Position numbers and translations under genes: made by a program. From Bryobacteraceae bacterium (GTDB lineage: Bacteria > Acidobacteriota > Terriglobia > Bryobacterales > Bryobacteraceae), in assembly GCA_025924475.1 (NCBI GenBank), contig JAICIH010000014.1, positions 1 to 39,280 of the forward strand: a stretch of 39,280 bases of DNA, in the 5' to 3' direction. Numbering within the stretch: position 1 is the stretch's first letter; the number at the start of each line of letters is the position of its first letter. Below, piece by piece: positions 1 through 7,842 of the stretch. Below the pieces are notes generated by a model. The model was not told the DNA's origin and did not search any database. It was given only the letters and a program-made list of their open reading frames with translations.

Positions 1-677
1 TGCTGGTCGCCGGTCTGAATAAAACTGCCTCCGGCGTTCACGTTGTTATTGCCGAGCGCCTGTTCGAGCGGGCCGATTCCCAGGCCGTAGGAGACCAGCT
101 TGTCGGGCGATATCTGCACTTGATACTCGCGCGTTACGCCGCCGAAACTCGAAACGTCCACCACGTCGGGCACAGATTTGAGTTCTTTGCGAATCACCCA
201 ATCCTGCAGCGATTTCAGCGCCATCAAATCGTATTGAGGATTTGTGCTTTCGAGCGTGTACCAGTAGAGTTGGCCCACCGGGCTGAAATCCGGCCCAATG
301 GAAGGCTGCAAACCGCTCGGCAATGACACGAGCGAAAGCCGCTCCAGCACTTTCTGACGATTCCAATCGTTCTGCGATTCATCGTCGAAGCTCATGGTGA
401 CCACGGATAGGCCAAATTCGGATAGCGATCGAATGGTGGCCAGATGCGGGATGCCCGCCATCTGCACCTCAATCGGGATCGTCACCTGCTGTTCCACTTC
501 CTCACCGGCCCGGCCTGGCCATTGCGTGATGACCTGCACATAGTTATTGGCAACGTCCGGGTAGGCTTCCACCGGAAGATTCTTGAAGGAGATCGCGCCC
601 CAACCGATCAATATGGCTGCCAGCACCAAGACCAGGAGCTTATTGCCGAGCGAATAATTGACAAATGCGCGAATCAT
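1..677 (-). CDS. CusA/CzcA-type heavy-metal RND efflux pump, N-terminal part (cut by window edge)
   Basis: I translated this by eye from the ATG at 677; it stays open to the window edge (225 codons). It starts with MIRAFVNYSLGNKLLVLVLA, a first membrane helix, then NLPVEAYPDV and a periplasmic porter domain with QVTIPIEVQMAGIP and SLSEFGLSVVTMSF. These are hallmarks of the HME-RND (CusA/CzcA) inner-membrane pumps, which use proton flux to drive metal ions or other cations out through a tripartite complex. The start codon lies 1 bp beyond the stop of the adaptor gene, so the two are translationally close-coupled. The substrate-defining transmembrane residues lie beyond the window, so the metal cannot be named. 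Family is sure, substrate unknown. Confidence 0.93.
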   Translation of the reverse strand, partial: MIRAFVNYSLGNKLLVLVLAAILIGWGAISFKNLPVEAYPDVANNYVQVITQWPGRAGEEVEQQVTIPIEVQMAGIPHLATIRSLSEFGLSVVTMSFDDESQNDWNRQKVLERLSLVSLPSGLQPSIGPDFSPVGQLYWYTLESTNPQYDLMALKSLQDWVIRKELKSVPDVVDVSSFGGVTREYQVQISPDKLVSYGLGIGPLEQALGNNNVNAGGSFIQTGDQ

Positions 678-678
678 C

Positions 679-1842
679 TTATTGCTGGCTCTCGGATTGC
701 AATGCCAGTGCGTCGCGCACGACTTGCTGTCCGGGCGAAACACCCGACAAGATCACCTGCATGCCGGCGTCGACCGCACCGCCGGTCACTTCGGTTCTGC
801 AGAACTGGTTTCCCGCCGCCGGTACAAATATCCAGTCGCGATCGTGCAGGTGCAGAACGGCGGAGGTTGGGAGAACCGCGTAATTCTTTCCCCGCTGTCC
901 CCGAAAAATCGCGGTCGCGAACATTCCGACGCGCATGATGCCCGGGTTGCGCAGCTCGATCCGCACCTTGGCGGTGCGCAGATTCGGATCGAGAACTTTG
1001 CCGATGTTGGCGATGCGCCCGTGAAAAACGCGATCCGGAAAAGCGTTCAACCGTACCTCCGCGCTATCTCCTTCGCGAACCGCCGGCAAATCGTTCTCAT
1101 AGACATCGCAAAGCACCCAGACGGTGGACAAATCAGCGATGGTGAAAAGATTCGACTGATTATCGGGAGTATGAACGTTGGCTGCGTTCGCTACATTTTG
1201 CTCCACAATGGTTCCCGAAGCGGGCGCGCGTATTTCGATCACCGGATCCTGGCGGTCCGGGTCGGCGCCCAGCGTGCGAATTTGCTGCGCGGCGGTCGCA
1301 AGCGTCACCTGCGCTTTCGCCTCGGCATCCTCCGCCACCTGGAGTTCGTTTAAGGAGATAGCCCCTTTGTCGTAAAGCAGCTTGGCTCGATCCGCCTGCG
1401 TTTTGGCAAGCCGCTCATCAGCCCGCGCTTGCGAATAGTTTTGAAACGCGGTAGTGACATCCGAACTCAAGACCTTCAGTAGCAATTGGCCTTTATGTAC
1501 GTCGTCGCCCAGCTTGGCGTATATGCCGACCACGCGTCCGGCCGCCAAAGAAACCACTGGAAGCGACCTCTCAATATCGGCGGCTACGCTGCCAGTCGCG
1601 CGGATTTGCGGCAGTTCCTCCCGCTCTCCGGCCGCAACAAGCTGGAAGCGCTCCGGATGATTCACCTGGATCATGTTTAGATCGGGATGCTGCTCGATGA
1701 CGCGCGCCGGGGGCGGCGCGGCTGCACGCTCATCGATTTGCGGCTTAGATCCGCAGCCCGCTAGGAAAAAAATCAGAGTCAGTGGAACGATGGTCAGCGC
1801 GCCGGATGTCCGCCGCTTGCTTACGCGCGCGGTTCTTTTCAT
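679..1842 (-). CDS. RND efflux periplasmic adaptor (membrane fusion protein, CusB/CzcB type)
   Basis: A 387-residue protein that bridges the inner-membrane pump and the outer-membrane channel. The N-terminus has a basic stretch, a hydrophobic segment and a lipobox (FFLAGC), so it is probably a lipoprotein anchored to the inner membrane. After it come a barrel-sandwich half (VVGIYAKLGDDVHKGQLLLKV), an alpha-hairpin coiled coil (about residues 130-190, rich in Ala, Gln and Lys), the second lipoyl half (EIRAPASGTIVEQNV), a beta-barrel (LSTVWVLCDVYENDL) and a C-terminal membrane-proximal domain. There is no His- or Met-rich metal-binding tail. The start overlaps the stop of the TolC-like gene by 4 bp (ATGA). 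It fits the HlyD/CusB family in length and order. Confidence 0.93.
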   Translation of the reverse strand: MKRTARVSKRRTSGALTIVPLTLIFFLAGCGSKPQIDERAAAPPPARVIEQHPDLNMIQVNHPERFQLVAAGEREELPQIRATGSVAADIERSLPVVSLAAGRVVGIYAKLGDDVHKGQLLLKVLSSDVTTAFQNYSQARADERLAKTQADRAKLLYDKGAISLNELQVAEDAEAKAQVTLATAAQQIRTLGADPDRQDPVIEIRAPASGTIVEQNVANAANVHTPDNQSNLFTIADLSTVWVLCDVYENDLPAVREGDSAEVRLNAFPDRVFHGRIANIGKVLDPNLRTAKVRIELRNPGIMRVGMFATAIFRGQRGKNYAVLPTSAVLHLHDRDWIFVPAAGNQFCRTEVTGGAVDAGMQVILSGVSPGQQVVRDALALQSESQQ

Positions 1843-3101
1843 GGGATCACCTCTTGCCCCACGGCGAAATTCAGTTGGTTCACAGCCGATAAATAAGCGC
1901 CAATCAAATTCACGTAGCTGAGCTGGGTGGCCCGATACTCTTTTTGCGCATCCAGAAAATCGAGCAGGGAAGCCGAGCCATGTTCGTAAGAAAACGAGAT
2001 CGTGGATCGCACGTTTTCCGCTTCCGGCAGATATTGCGGCTTGTATGGACGCAGCAGCGCGAGCGTACTTTCCAAGGCGGCATACGCCGCATCTACATCG
2101 TGCAGCGCGGTCACCTCAGAAGCGTCACGCAACCTTTGCGTGCGACCGATATCGAGCGACGTGCGTGCTTTCTCGCCCTGATTCTTGTCGAATATCCGAA
2201 GTGGGAAATTAACGCTGAAACCCAAGTAGGTGTTCAATGGCGTCGGCTGATGCGCCACGTCAAAACCGAAGATGGGATCGCTCGACCCGTTGGAAACCGC
2301 GAGCCGGTGATCGGTTTGCGCTTTGTCAACCGATTGCTCGGCGGCTTTCAAATCGGGCCGATTCCGCAAAGCCGCCGCGCGCAGGTCCTCGAGAGTCACC
2401 GCCGGCTCGGTGTAGTCGAATTTTTCCGTTACGTCAAAGGCATCCACCGGCGTGCGGTCGCGAAGCAGCGCCTGCAGATCGATCTTCGCAGTCCGCAGGT
2501 TCACCTGCGCGGTCGCCAAATCAGACACGAATTGCACGCGCTGCAGTTCCAGACGCTCGAAATCGACACGCGCAATCGCCCCCGCGTTATAGCGGTCGCG
2601 ATGGATCGCCAGCGCTTTGTCGTAGGAATCGAGGTTCTCCTTGGCGACGCCCTCGACCGCTTTGGCGAGCAGCACCCGCACAAACGCGTCTCGGAGGTTG
2701 AACAGCAAATTGCGCGTGAGATCGGATTGTTCCGACTCCGCGATTCCGGTCCCCTGCCGTGCGCTCTCGAGCCGCAGCTCGCGTTTATGCTCACGCTCAT
2801 GCAGATAATTGATCGACCAAAAGAGATAACTCTGCGCTACGGGCCGGTACGGGTCGCTATGCAGCGGTGTCAGTTGGTCCGCGCCGAGCGTAAGATTGGG
2901 ATTCGGACGCAAGAATGCCGTCGTCTCCTCCGTGCGCGCTTCTTCGACCGCGACTTGCCCGGCCAAAAGAGCGGGATTATTCGCTCTGAATCGATTCTGG
3001 GCCTCCTGCCAGGTAATGGCATGCGGCACGCCGGCGCTCTGTGCCAGGCATTCCGCCGCGAGCAGGAAGCCGCAATACATACGCCAGTTTCGGCGATGCA
3101 T
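1839..3101 (-). CDS. TolC-family outer-membrane efflux channel (CusC/CzcC type)
   Basis: A 420-residue outer-membrane factor. It has a signal peptide (ending near AECLAQSAG) and then the two repeated TolC domains: ITWQEAQNRFRANNPALLAGQVAVEEA near the N-terminus, and the second repeat from about residue 235 (LEDLRAAALRNRPDLKAAEQSV). The C-terminal half has the typical SYEHGSASLLDFLDAQKEYRATQ signature of CzcC-like channels. The ATG is preceded by a perfect AGGAGG 4 nt upstream, so the start is well fixed. It is the second gene of the efflux operon, after the small membrane protein and overlapping the adaptor gene by 4 bp. It completes a tripartite export system with the next two genes. Confidence 0.93.
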   Translation of the reverse strand: MHRRNWRMYCGFLLAAECLAQSAGVPHAITWQEAQNRFRANNPALLAGQVAVEEARTEETTAFLRPNPNLTLGADQLTPLHSDPYRPVAQSYLFWSINYLHEREHKRELRLESARQGTGIAESEQSDLTRNLLFNLRDAFVRVLLAKAVEGVAKENLDSYDKALAIHRDRYNAGAIARVDFERLELQRVQFVSDLATAQVNLRTAKIDLQALLRDRTPVDAFDVTEKFDYTEPAVTLEDLRAAALRNRPDLKAAEQSVDKAQTDHRLAVSNGSSDPIFGFDVAHQPTPLNTYLGFSVNFPLRIFDKNQGEKARTSLDIGRTQRLRDASEVTALHDVDAAYAALESTLALLRPYKPQYLPEAENVRSTISFSYEHGSASLLDFLDAQKEYRATQLSYVNLIGAYLSAVNQLNFAVGQEVIP

Positions 3102-3105
3102 GTGT

Positions 3106-3111
3106 CCTCCT
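3106..3111 (-). promoter_or_regulatory. Strong Shine-Dalgarno of the TolC-like gene
   Basis: The minus strand reads AGGAGG then ACAC and ATG, a full anti-SD match at ideal spacing. It decides the start of the channel gene, and is much stronger than the ribosome sites of most neighbours. Confidence 0.8.
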
Positions 3112-3138
3112 AAATTGTCTTGCTACAAATTTTGGGAA

Positions 3139-3546
3139 TTAATAGAAAGCCGGCGCGAGCCGGGGCGGAGAACGGCCGCTCTCAAACGGAGCGCTTCGAT
3201 CGATGCGGTGCACCGGCGTCGTCGCCACAAGGAGAACGAAGAAGAGGCTAACAAGAACCCTTAGAACCGCCGCGACCAGTGGTGTATCCATGGTCTGGTA
3301 GAGACGGATCAGATCGTCGTTCGGCGTGCGGTGAGGCGAGGAAGAGTGGCTGGCTTTTCCGCGTAGGTGCTCAATGCGCACTACGTCGTCGGTCGCCGAG
3401 ATATAAGGGAACAGCAGCGCCGCTACAACGAGGATGGTTCCGGCGATGCGAAACCCATCGTAGCGCCGTGCAGCGCGAATGGCGCCCGCGCAGGCCAAAA
3501 CGCCCAACGCAAACCAGACCAAATTCAGCGTTGCATCGAAATGCAC
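3139..3546 (-). CDS. Small membrane protein of unknown function, first gene of the efflux operon
   Basis: 135 residues, starting with GTG. A GGAAG ribosome site lies a few bases upstream, which supports this start. Three hydrophobic segments are visible: about residues 8-25 (LVWFALGVLACAGAI), 33-50 (IAGTILVVAALLFPYI) and 92-110 (LVAAVLRVLVSLFFVLLVA). Between the second and third is a polar loop with His and Ser (GKASHSSSPHRTPND). No family is recognised with certainty. The gene sits 37 bp upstream of the TolC-like gene on the same strand, so it likely belongs to the same transcript and may act in metal sensing, or in assembly or accessory function for the pump (inference). It is probably real: hydropathy is protein-like and the context is tight. 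Confidence 0.72.
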   Translation of the reverse strand: MHFDATLNLVWFALGVLACAGAIRAARRYDGFRIAGTILVVAALLFPYISATDDVVRIEHLRGKASHSSSPHRTPNDDLIRLYQTMDTPLVAAVLRVLVSLFFVLLVATTPVHRIDRSAPFESGRSPPRLAPAFY

Positions 3547-3564
3547 TTACTTCCTAATTTATCA

Positions 3565-3583
3565 CGGTCAGTATAACTAACCG
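3565..3583. promoter_or_regulatory. Imperfect 19-bp palindrome in a divergent promoter (candidate operator)
   Basis: CGGTCAGTATAACTAACCG is an 8-3-8 inverted repeat with one mismatched pair. It lies in the only 50 bp that separates the efflux operon from the divergent gene at 3597. On the minus strand it contains TATACT (3570-3575), a good -10 at the right distance for the GTG at 3546, but no good -35 is visible. That arrangement fits a site where a regulator controls one or both operons. The regulator is not encoded nearby in an obvious way. Confidence 0.5.
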
Positions 3584-3596
3584 AAGTATGCGATAG

Positions 3597-5519
3597 ATGA
3601 AGAAAAACGTGCTCTGGTGCGATAATTGCTTAAACCTTTTGGTGGAGTTTTGTCGTCCCATCTACGTGCGCGCTCTGGCTCGAATTCTGGGCGTATTGTT
3701 GATTGGCTCGGGCGCCATGGCTGCGGCAGCGTTGGACGCCCCCTGGCCGAAAGTGGCCATTGTGCGCGAAAACAATCCACCGGCTTATTACTGGAAGGCC
3801 GAACCAGCCGGCGAAAGCGCGCAATTATTGACGCTTTTCTGCGGGTCCTGTGGTGCGGCATCCGAGTCCCAGGGAGATTTACCGTTGTTGGCGGTCCTTC
3901 GTGACACGTTGGGCGATGAAAACGACGGCAACGATCGTGTTATTTATGTTTGGCTCTTGGGTTACTCGCGTCCCACAATAGGACAGCGGCTGCTTTCGGC
4001 AATCCCATTTTTTTATTGGCACATCGGTCACGGATCTTCGCCCGACGGCAAGCGAGAGATCAAGCCGTTTTTCAATTTAACGGCTCCACGCCATCCGGTG
4101 CTTACCCAAGTTGGCCGTGATATTTTGCAGTACACCACGCTGGATCCGATGATGATGCCGGTTCGCGCCACCTCGCGTGCGTATCGGACCAACGAGCTCA
4201 ATCACGAACGTTTGCATTTGGAAGAGGCGATCAGCTACCTCCGTCAGGCGCCTGCCTCTAATAGCGCGAAAGAGCTTTCGACCTCCGAGGTGAACACCGT
4301 AATTGCGCGGCTGGAGCTTCGCAAGAAGCTGCTCGGCGGACTAGTGAGCGAGCGCCGCGCCAAAAAATTAGGTGAAGCCGCGAGCTTGGAGCAGGAACGC
4401 AACCGCAGCCGCAATTGGGAGCTGCTGCGAAGTTCCGCCGAACGCACTGGTCTGGTGTTTGAACCCGTTGCTCTTGGCGGTACAACCGATCAATATGCCG
4501 TTCTTTGGATGCCGGCGGAGCCTGCGCCTGAGCAGGTAAGATCCGGGGCGAACCTTGGTCCCACATGGAAGTTGCTAGGTATCAAGAATCCGTGGCCGAA
4601 CGCTGTTCGGACCGGTCCAGGGCGTACTCCGCTCGCGTTTTACAGCCTGAACTATCCCAACCAGCCGCTGTTGCTGGTGGACTTTCGAGACAAGTCGCGA
4701 ACGCGCCGTCATGAACTGATGCAGCGCACGATCAACGAAGTCACCAGCGGAGTGATTGGAGTTTCCCATTTTGCGAATTGGTATTACTACGTTGCCGCCG
4801 ATCTTTACGATTTCGTAGTGTCCCGCCACGGACGTGCGATGAACCAGGCCGAACGGCTGGATTGCTATTCGCAATTCCGCGTTTCGCTGGCGCTGGATCG
4901 CGATCTGGATCCAAAATTTCGGAAGGAGCTGCAGCAGCGGGTAAATTCGCTATCTCTCAATCCTCTCGAAACCGCCACGGTACGTGAACTCGCCTCGTCG
5001 CGCGAGCGCTATGAACTGCTGGAGGCCGAGGCGCAGCAGCCGGATGGCTGGCTGGCGAAGCGGCTGGATAAGGAGCGGCGCGCCGAATTGGCTTCGATTG
5101 GTAGAACCGGCAAGAGTAAATTCTTCGCAGGCGCGCTGCATGTCGCCAGTTTGGGATTCTATACGCGCCGGGCGCCGCGAGCCGATGGAAATCTGGCCAG
5201 GCTCGATTCCTATCGCCGCGTGGAGCACGATCTGAACTTCCTCGAAGGATTGATCAACGCGGGTACGCCGCCCGAAGTTGTATACCAGCCGGCGCGCATA
5301 CAATCCGCCGTTACAGAGCTAGCGAGTTTGCTGCCGCAAATTTCTTTGCGGCCGGTACGAATTCGCGCCGAACAAACTTTATCTAACCTGCGGGATCTGT
5401 CGCAAGATGCGGACCTTCGCGCCGGCTTCTCTTCCGCACTCGCATCCATTGAACGGCCTTCGGCCGGTCCGCGTATCGCTACAGCCGTCGCCGATATGGC
5501 CGCGGAAGATCTTCCGTGA
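3597..5519 (+). CDS. Secreted protein of unknown function, coupled to an AlkP-superfamily enzyme
   Basis: 640 residues from the ATG at 3597. The hydrophobic run RILGVLLIGSGAMAAAA near residues 29-45 looks like a signal peptide that comes rather late, so an internal start such as the GTG at 3666 is possible. I recognise no domain. Visible traits are LFCGSCG, a clustered IPFFYWHIGHGSS, a long charged helical stretch (about 200-280, rich in Glu, Arg and Leu), PLLLVDFRDKSRTRRHE near 355, an aromatic patch FANWYYYVAADLYDFV near 395, and a mainly helical C-terminal half. The stop overlaps the start of the phosphatase gene by 4 bp (ATGA), so the two are co-translated and probably work together outside the cytoplasm. 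It may be an acidobacterial lineage-specific family (inference). Confidence 0.8.
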   Translation: MKKNVLWCDNCLNLLVEFCRPIYVRALARILGVLLIGSGAMAAAALDAPWPKVAIVRENNPPAYYWKAEPAGESAQLLTLFCGSCGAASESQGDLPLLAVLRDTLGDENDGNDRVIYVWLLGYSRPTIGQRLLSAIPFFYWHIGHGSSPDGKREIKPFFNLTAPRHPVLTQVGRDILQYTTLDPMMMPVRATSRAYRTNELNHERLHLEEAISYLRQAPASNSAKELSTSEVNTVIARLELRKKLLGGLVSERRAKKLGEAASLEQERNRSRNWELLRSSAERTGLVFEPVALGGTTDQYAVLWMPAEPAPEQVRSGANLGPTWKLLGIKNPWPNAVRTGPGRTPLAFYSLNYPNQPLLLVDFRDKSRTRRHELMQRTINEVTSGVIGVSHFANWYYYVAADLYDFVVSRHGRAMNQAERLDCYSQFRVSLALDRDLDPKFRKELQQRVNSLSLNPLETATVRELASSRERYELLEAEAQQPDGWLAKRLDKERRAELASIGRTGKSKFFAGALHVASLGFYTRRAPRADGNLARLDSYRRVEHDLNFLEGLINAGTPPEVVYQPARIQSAVTELASLLPQISLRPVRIRAEQTLSNLRDLSQDADLRAGFSSALASIERPSAGPRIATAVADMAAEDLP

Positions 5520-7762
5520 AAAAATGCCGGTGGGGCAGGTTGGCGATCAGCCTTCTCCTCCTTAGTTTCAGCTTCACAGCTTTCGCTGCGCCGCGCCGAC
5601 TTGTGCTGCTCGAAGTGGATGGTCTGAACGAAGACTTGCTCGAGAGCGCGATGCGGCATATCGATCCCGCAACCGGCAAATCGCAGCTTCCCTGGCTGTC
5701 CTACATTTTTTCCAAAAACGGCACGGTTTTTGAAAATTTCTATACTCGCGGCATCAGTTTATCCGCACCCTCATGGGCCTTGCTCGTGACCGGCAGGCAT
5801 TCCGTTATTCGCGGCAATGTGGAATATGATCGCTACACCGGCCAAGTTTACGATTATCTGAACTTCTTTCCCTTTTACTTGAGCTATGCGCGCTCGAAAC
5901 GCGTGGATATGCCCGGCGTCGAAGTTCTCGATCGCGCCGGCATTCCATTGCTGATGGACCGTTTCCCGCGCGGTCAAGTCCTGCAGAGTTTTCAGCTATT
6001 TCAGCGCGGTGTGCGATGGAGCACGTTGAAGGATGCGCTGGCGCGCCGCTTCTCCGCCGAATCGATCGTCTCCATGCTCGAAAGCGGAGACGCTCCGTCC
6101 TACGATTCGGTCCTCTCCCACGCGCAGGAAGCGGAATTAGAGCGTAGCCTGCAAAATCCGGAAATCTTTTACCTGGATTTTTTCACGGGCGATCTGGATC
6201 ATGAAGCTCACGCCACCAGCGATCCCAAGGCGCTAGTCAGTGTTTTGCGTGGCATCGATGCGCTTACCGGCCGCCTCTGGCACGCCATTCAGCAGAGCCC
6301 TTTGTCTCACGAAACGTTATTCGTGATGGTCTCCGATCATGGGATGAACAACACGCCTGGAGTGATCAGCCAAACCTTCAGCTTGCCCGACCTGCTCAAT
6401 AGTCCCGCCGGCGGCGCTCATCATGTCGTCACGAACCGCCATCAGATGAGCGACTTCAAAATAAGAGGGCTCGATCCCATGGTGCGGCGTGTGATCTCGC
6501 CCAGCTCCGCTTCCTTTTATCTACCCGGCCAGGCCTCCCGCTATCCGACCGCCTGGCTCGATATCGATGGAAACGAGCGTGCCGCGGTGCATCTGCGCAA
6601 TAACGATCTCAACAAGCTGCATATTCTATTGTTGGCGCTTCAGCGCGACGATCTCGACGCGCGCACCCGGCGAGCGGCCGCGGTAGCGGTGCGGGAAATT
6701 ATCGAGCGCCACCGTGCAGGCTGGACCAAAACTATTGAAGATCTCACGGCCGAACTGGATGTGCCGCTCGCGCAGCCTGCCGCCGGAGACTTGCGCCAGC
6801 GGCAGGAGTTCAATGACCGCGAGGCCGAACGCTCCGCCTATCACGAATATCTTTCCCATCTCGAAGCGTTGCTCCGCCTTCAGCCGGATGAGCAGCATCC
6901 CTTAAAAGAAAAGATTACGAGCCTCATTCCGGAAATGAGCCTGGGCGATAACAATTCCGCGGCCGAGATTGAGCATTATGTAGTTGGCCCGGCCGCCGGA
7001 GGCCTGGTTGTTGACGCTGACGGGCGCTTGGATGAAGAGCGGTCTTTTTGTTTCGTAAATTATCCGGCGCTGCTAGTGAGCCAGCGTGCGCGCAATGTGC
7101 CGCAGAAAGCTCTGGATTCCCGTCCGATCGACTTCGTGGCGATGCGGCTCCCCGACCGGGAGAAGGAACATGTCTATGGGTTGTACGGCGACGCCGATAG
7201 CCGGCTTCTTATCAGGACCGATACAGCAGGTCGCATTGCGGTCGAGCCCGCTTCCGGCGCCTGGCGCGCCGGTCTGCCTCTCCATCTGTTCGAAGATCCT
7301 GAACTGCACATTCCAGCCGGCATAGACCGCGCCGCCTGGCTTTCGGCATGGCATAGCGAGCGCGAATGGCTTGTGGCTACGCATCGCTGCCGCTACTCGA
7401 ATGGCGTGATCGGAATTGTCGAAGATCTGTCGCCGGTCGAAGCCAATGTGCCCGGGCGTCCGGGAATCAGCACGCTAGCATTGCGCTATGAACAGCGCCG
7501 CCGCGCTTTGGTTCAGGCCGATTTTCAGGTTTTCGCGGCCGACCACTGGAATTTCAACGTGCGTTTCCCCAATCCGGGCGGCAATCACGGCAGCTTTCTG
7601 CGCATCTCCACGCACTCGGTATGGATGATGGCGGGCGCCGGAGTGCCGGCCCGTCACATTGCGGAACCCTATGATAGCTTGAGCTTTGCCCCGACGGTGC
7701 TGCACCTGCTCGGCCGCCCCCTGACCACAGGCGACGCCGTCGATCTGCAGCATGTGCCGTAA
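5516..7762 (+). CDS. Secreted alkaline-phosphatase-superfamily (NPP-like) phosphatase/phosphodiesterase
   Basis: 748 residues with a clear signal peptide (AISLLLLSFSFTAFA, cleavage near 25). The two-metal site of the superfamily can be followed: Asp35 (EVDGLNED), the likely nucleophile Ser83 in SAPSWALLVTG (aligned with the Thr of nucleotide pyrophosphatases), DLDHEAH near 226-232, SDHGMNN near 268, and a late GNHGSF near 700 that supplies the last His. It is much longer than simple NPPs. A helical, charged insert (about 370-480) lies between the metal-binding parts. It is probably a periplasmic or extracellular hydrolase of phosphate mono- or diesters. It follows the unknown secreted gene with a 4-bp overlap. 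The real substrate cannot be told from sequence. Confidence 0.87.
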   Translation: MKKCRWGRLAISLLLLSFSFTAFAAPRRLVLLEVDGLNEDLLESAMRHIDPATGKSQLPWLSYIFSKNGTVFENFYTRGISLSAPSWALLVTGRHSVIRGNVEYDRYTGQVYDYLNFFPFYLSYARSKRVDMPGVEVLDRAGIPLLMDRFPRGQVLQSFQLFQRGVRWSTLKDALARRFSAESIVSMLESGDAPSYDSVLSHAQEAELERSLQNPEIFYLDFFTGDLDHEAHATSDPKALVSVLRGIDALTGRLWHAIQQSPLSHETLFVMVSDHGMNNTPGVISQTFSLPDLLNSPAGGAHHVVTNRHQMSDFKIRGLDPMVRRVISPSSASFYLPGQASRYPTAWLDIDGNERAAVHLRNNDLNKLHILLLALQRDDLDARTRRAAAVAVREIIERHRAGWTKTIEDLTAELDVPLAQPAAGDLRQRQEFNDREAERSAYHEYLSHLEALLRLQPDEQHPLKEKITSLIPEMSLGDNNSAAEIEHYVVGPAAGGLVVDADGRLDEERSFCFVNYPALLVSQRARNVPQKALDSRPIDFVAMRLPDREKEHVYGLYGDADSRLLIRTDTAGRIAVEPASGAWRAGLPLHLFEDPELHIPAGIDRAAWLSAWHSEREWLVATHRCRYSNGVIGIVEDLSPVEANVPGRPGISTLALRYEQRRRALVQADFQVFAADHWNFNVRFPNPGGNHGSFLRISTHSVWMMAGAGVPARHIAEPYDSLSFAPTVLHLLGRPLTTGDAVDLQHVP

Positions 7763-7788
7763 CAAACGAAAGCAAACGACACAAATCG
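7763..7788. promoter_or_regulatory. Phased CAAACGA repeats upstream of the DeoR gene (candidate operator)
   Basis: CAAACGA occurs at 7763-7769 and again at 7773-7779, exactly 10 bp apart, with a related CAAATCG at 7782-7788. The other strand reads as repeated CGTTTG/CTTTCGTTT. DeoR-family regulators such as AgaR and GlpR bind TTTC/GTTT-type repeats of this kind (family knowledge). The position just upstream of the gene suggests autoregulation. Confidence 0.4.
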
Positions 7789-7801
7789 CAAGAACCGGCT
7801 T

Positions 7802-7829
7802 TTGTTTTGGAGCAGATCTACTGTAAAAT
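7802..7829 (+). promoter_or_regulatory. Candidate sigma-70 promoter of the DeoR gene
   Basis: TTGTTT (7802-7807) and TAAAAT (7824-7829) are separated by 16 bp. Transcription would start about 6-8 nt later, giving a very short or nearly absent leader before the ATG at 7843. No clear ribosome site precedes that ATG, which fits leaderless or near-leaderless translation. Confidence 0.35.
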
Positions 7830-7842
7830 AACAACCACCGGA

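Noticed and set aside
658..1353. Plus-strand frame over the adaptor gene
   Set aside because: No protein-like features and no ribosome site; the adaptor on the minus strand is certain.
1944..3113. Long open frame (389 codons) antisense to the TolC-like gene
   Set aside because: Arg- and Gln-rich translation without domains; the opposite strand is a clear family member. It is a GC-skew shadow.
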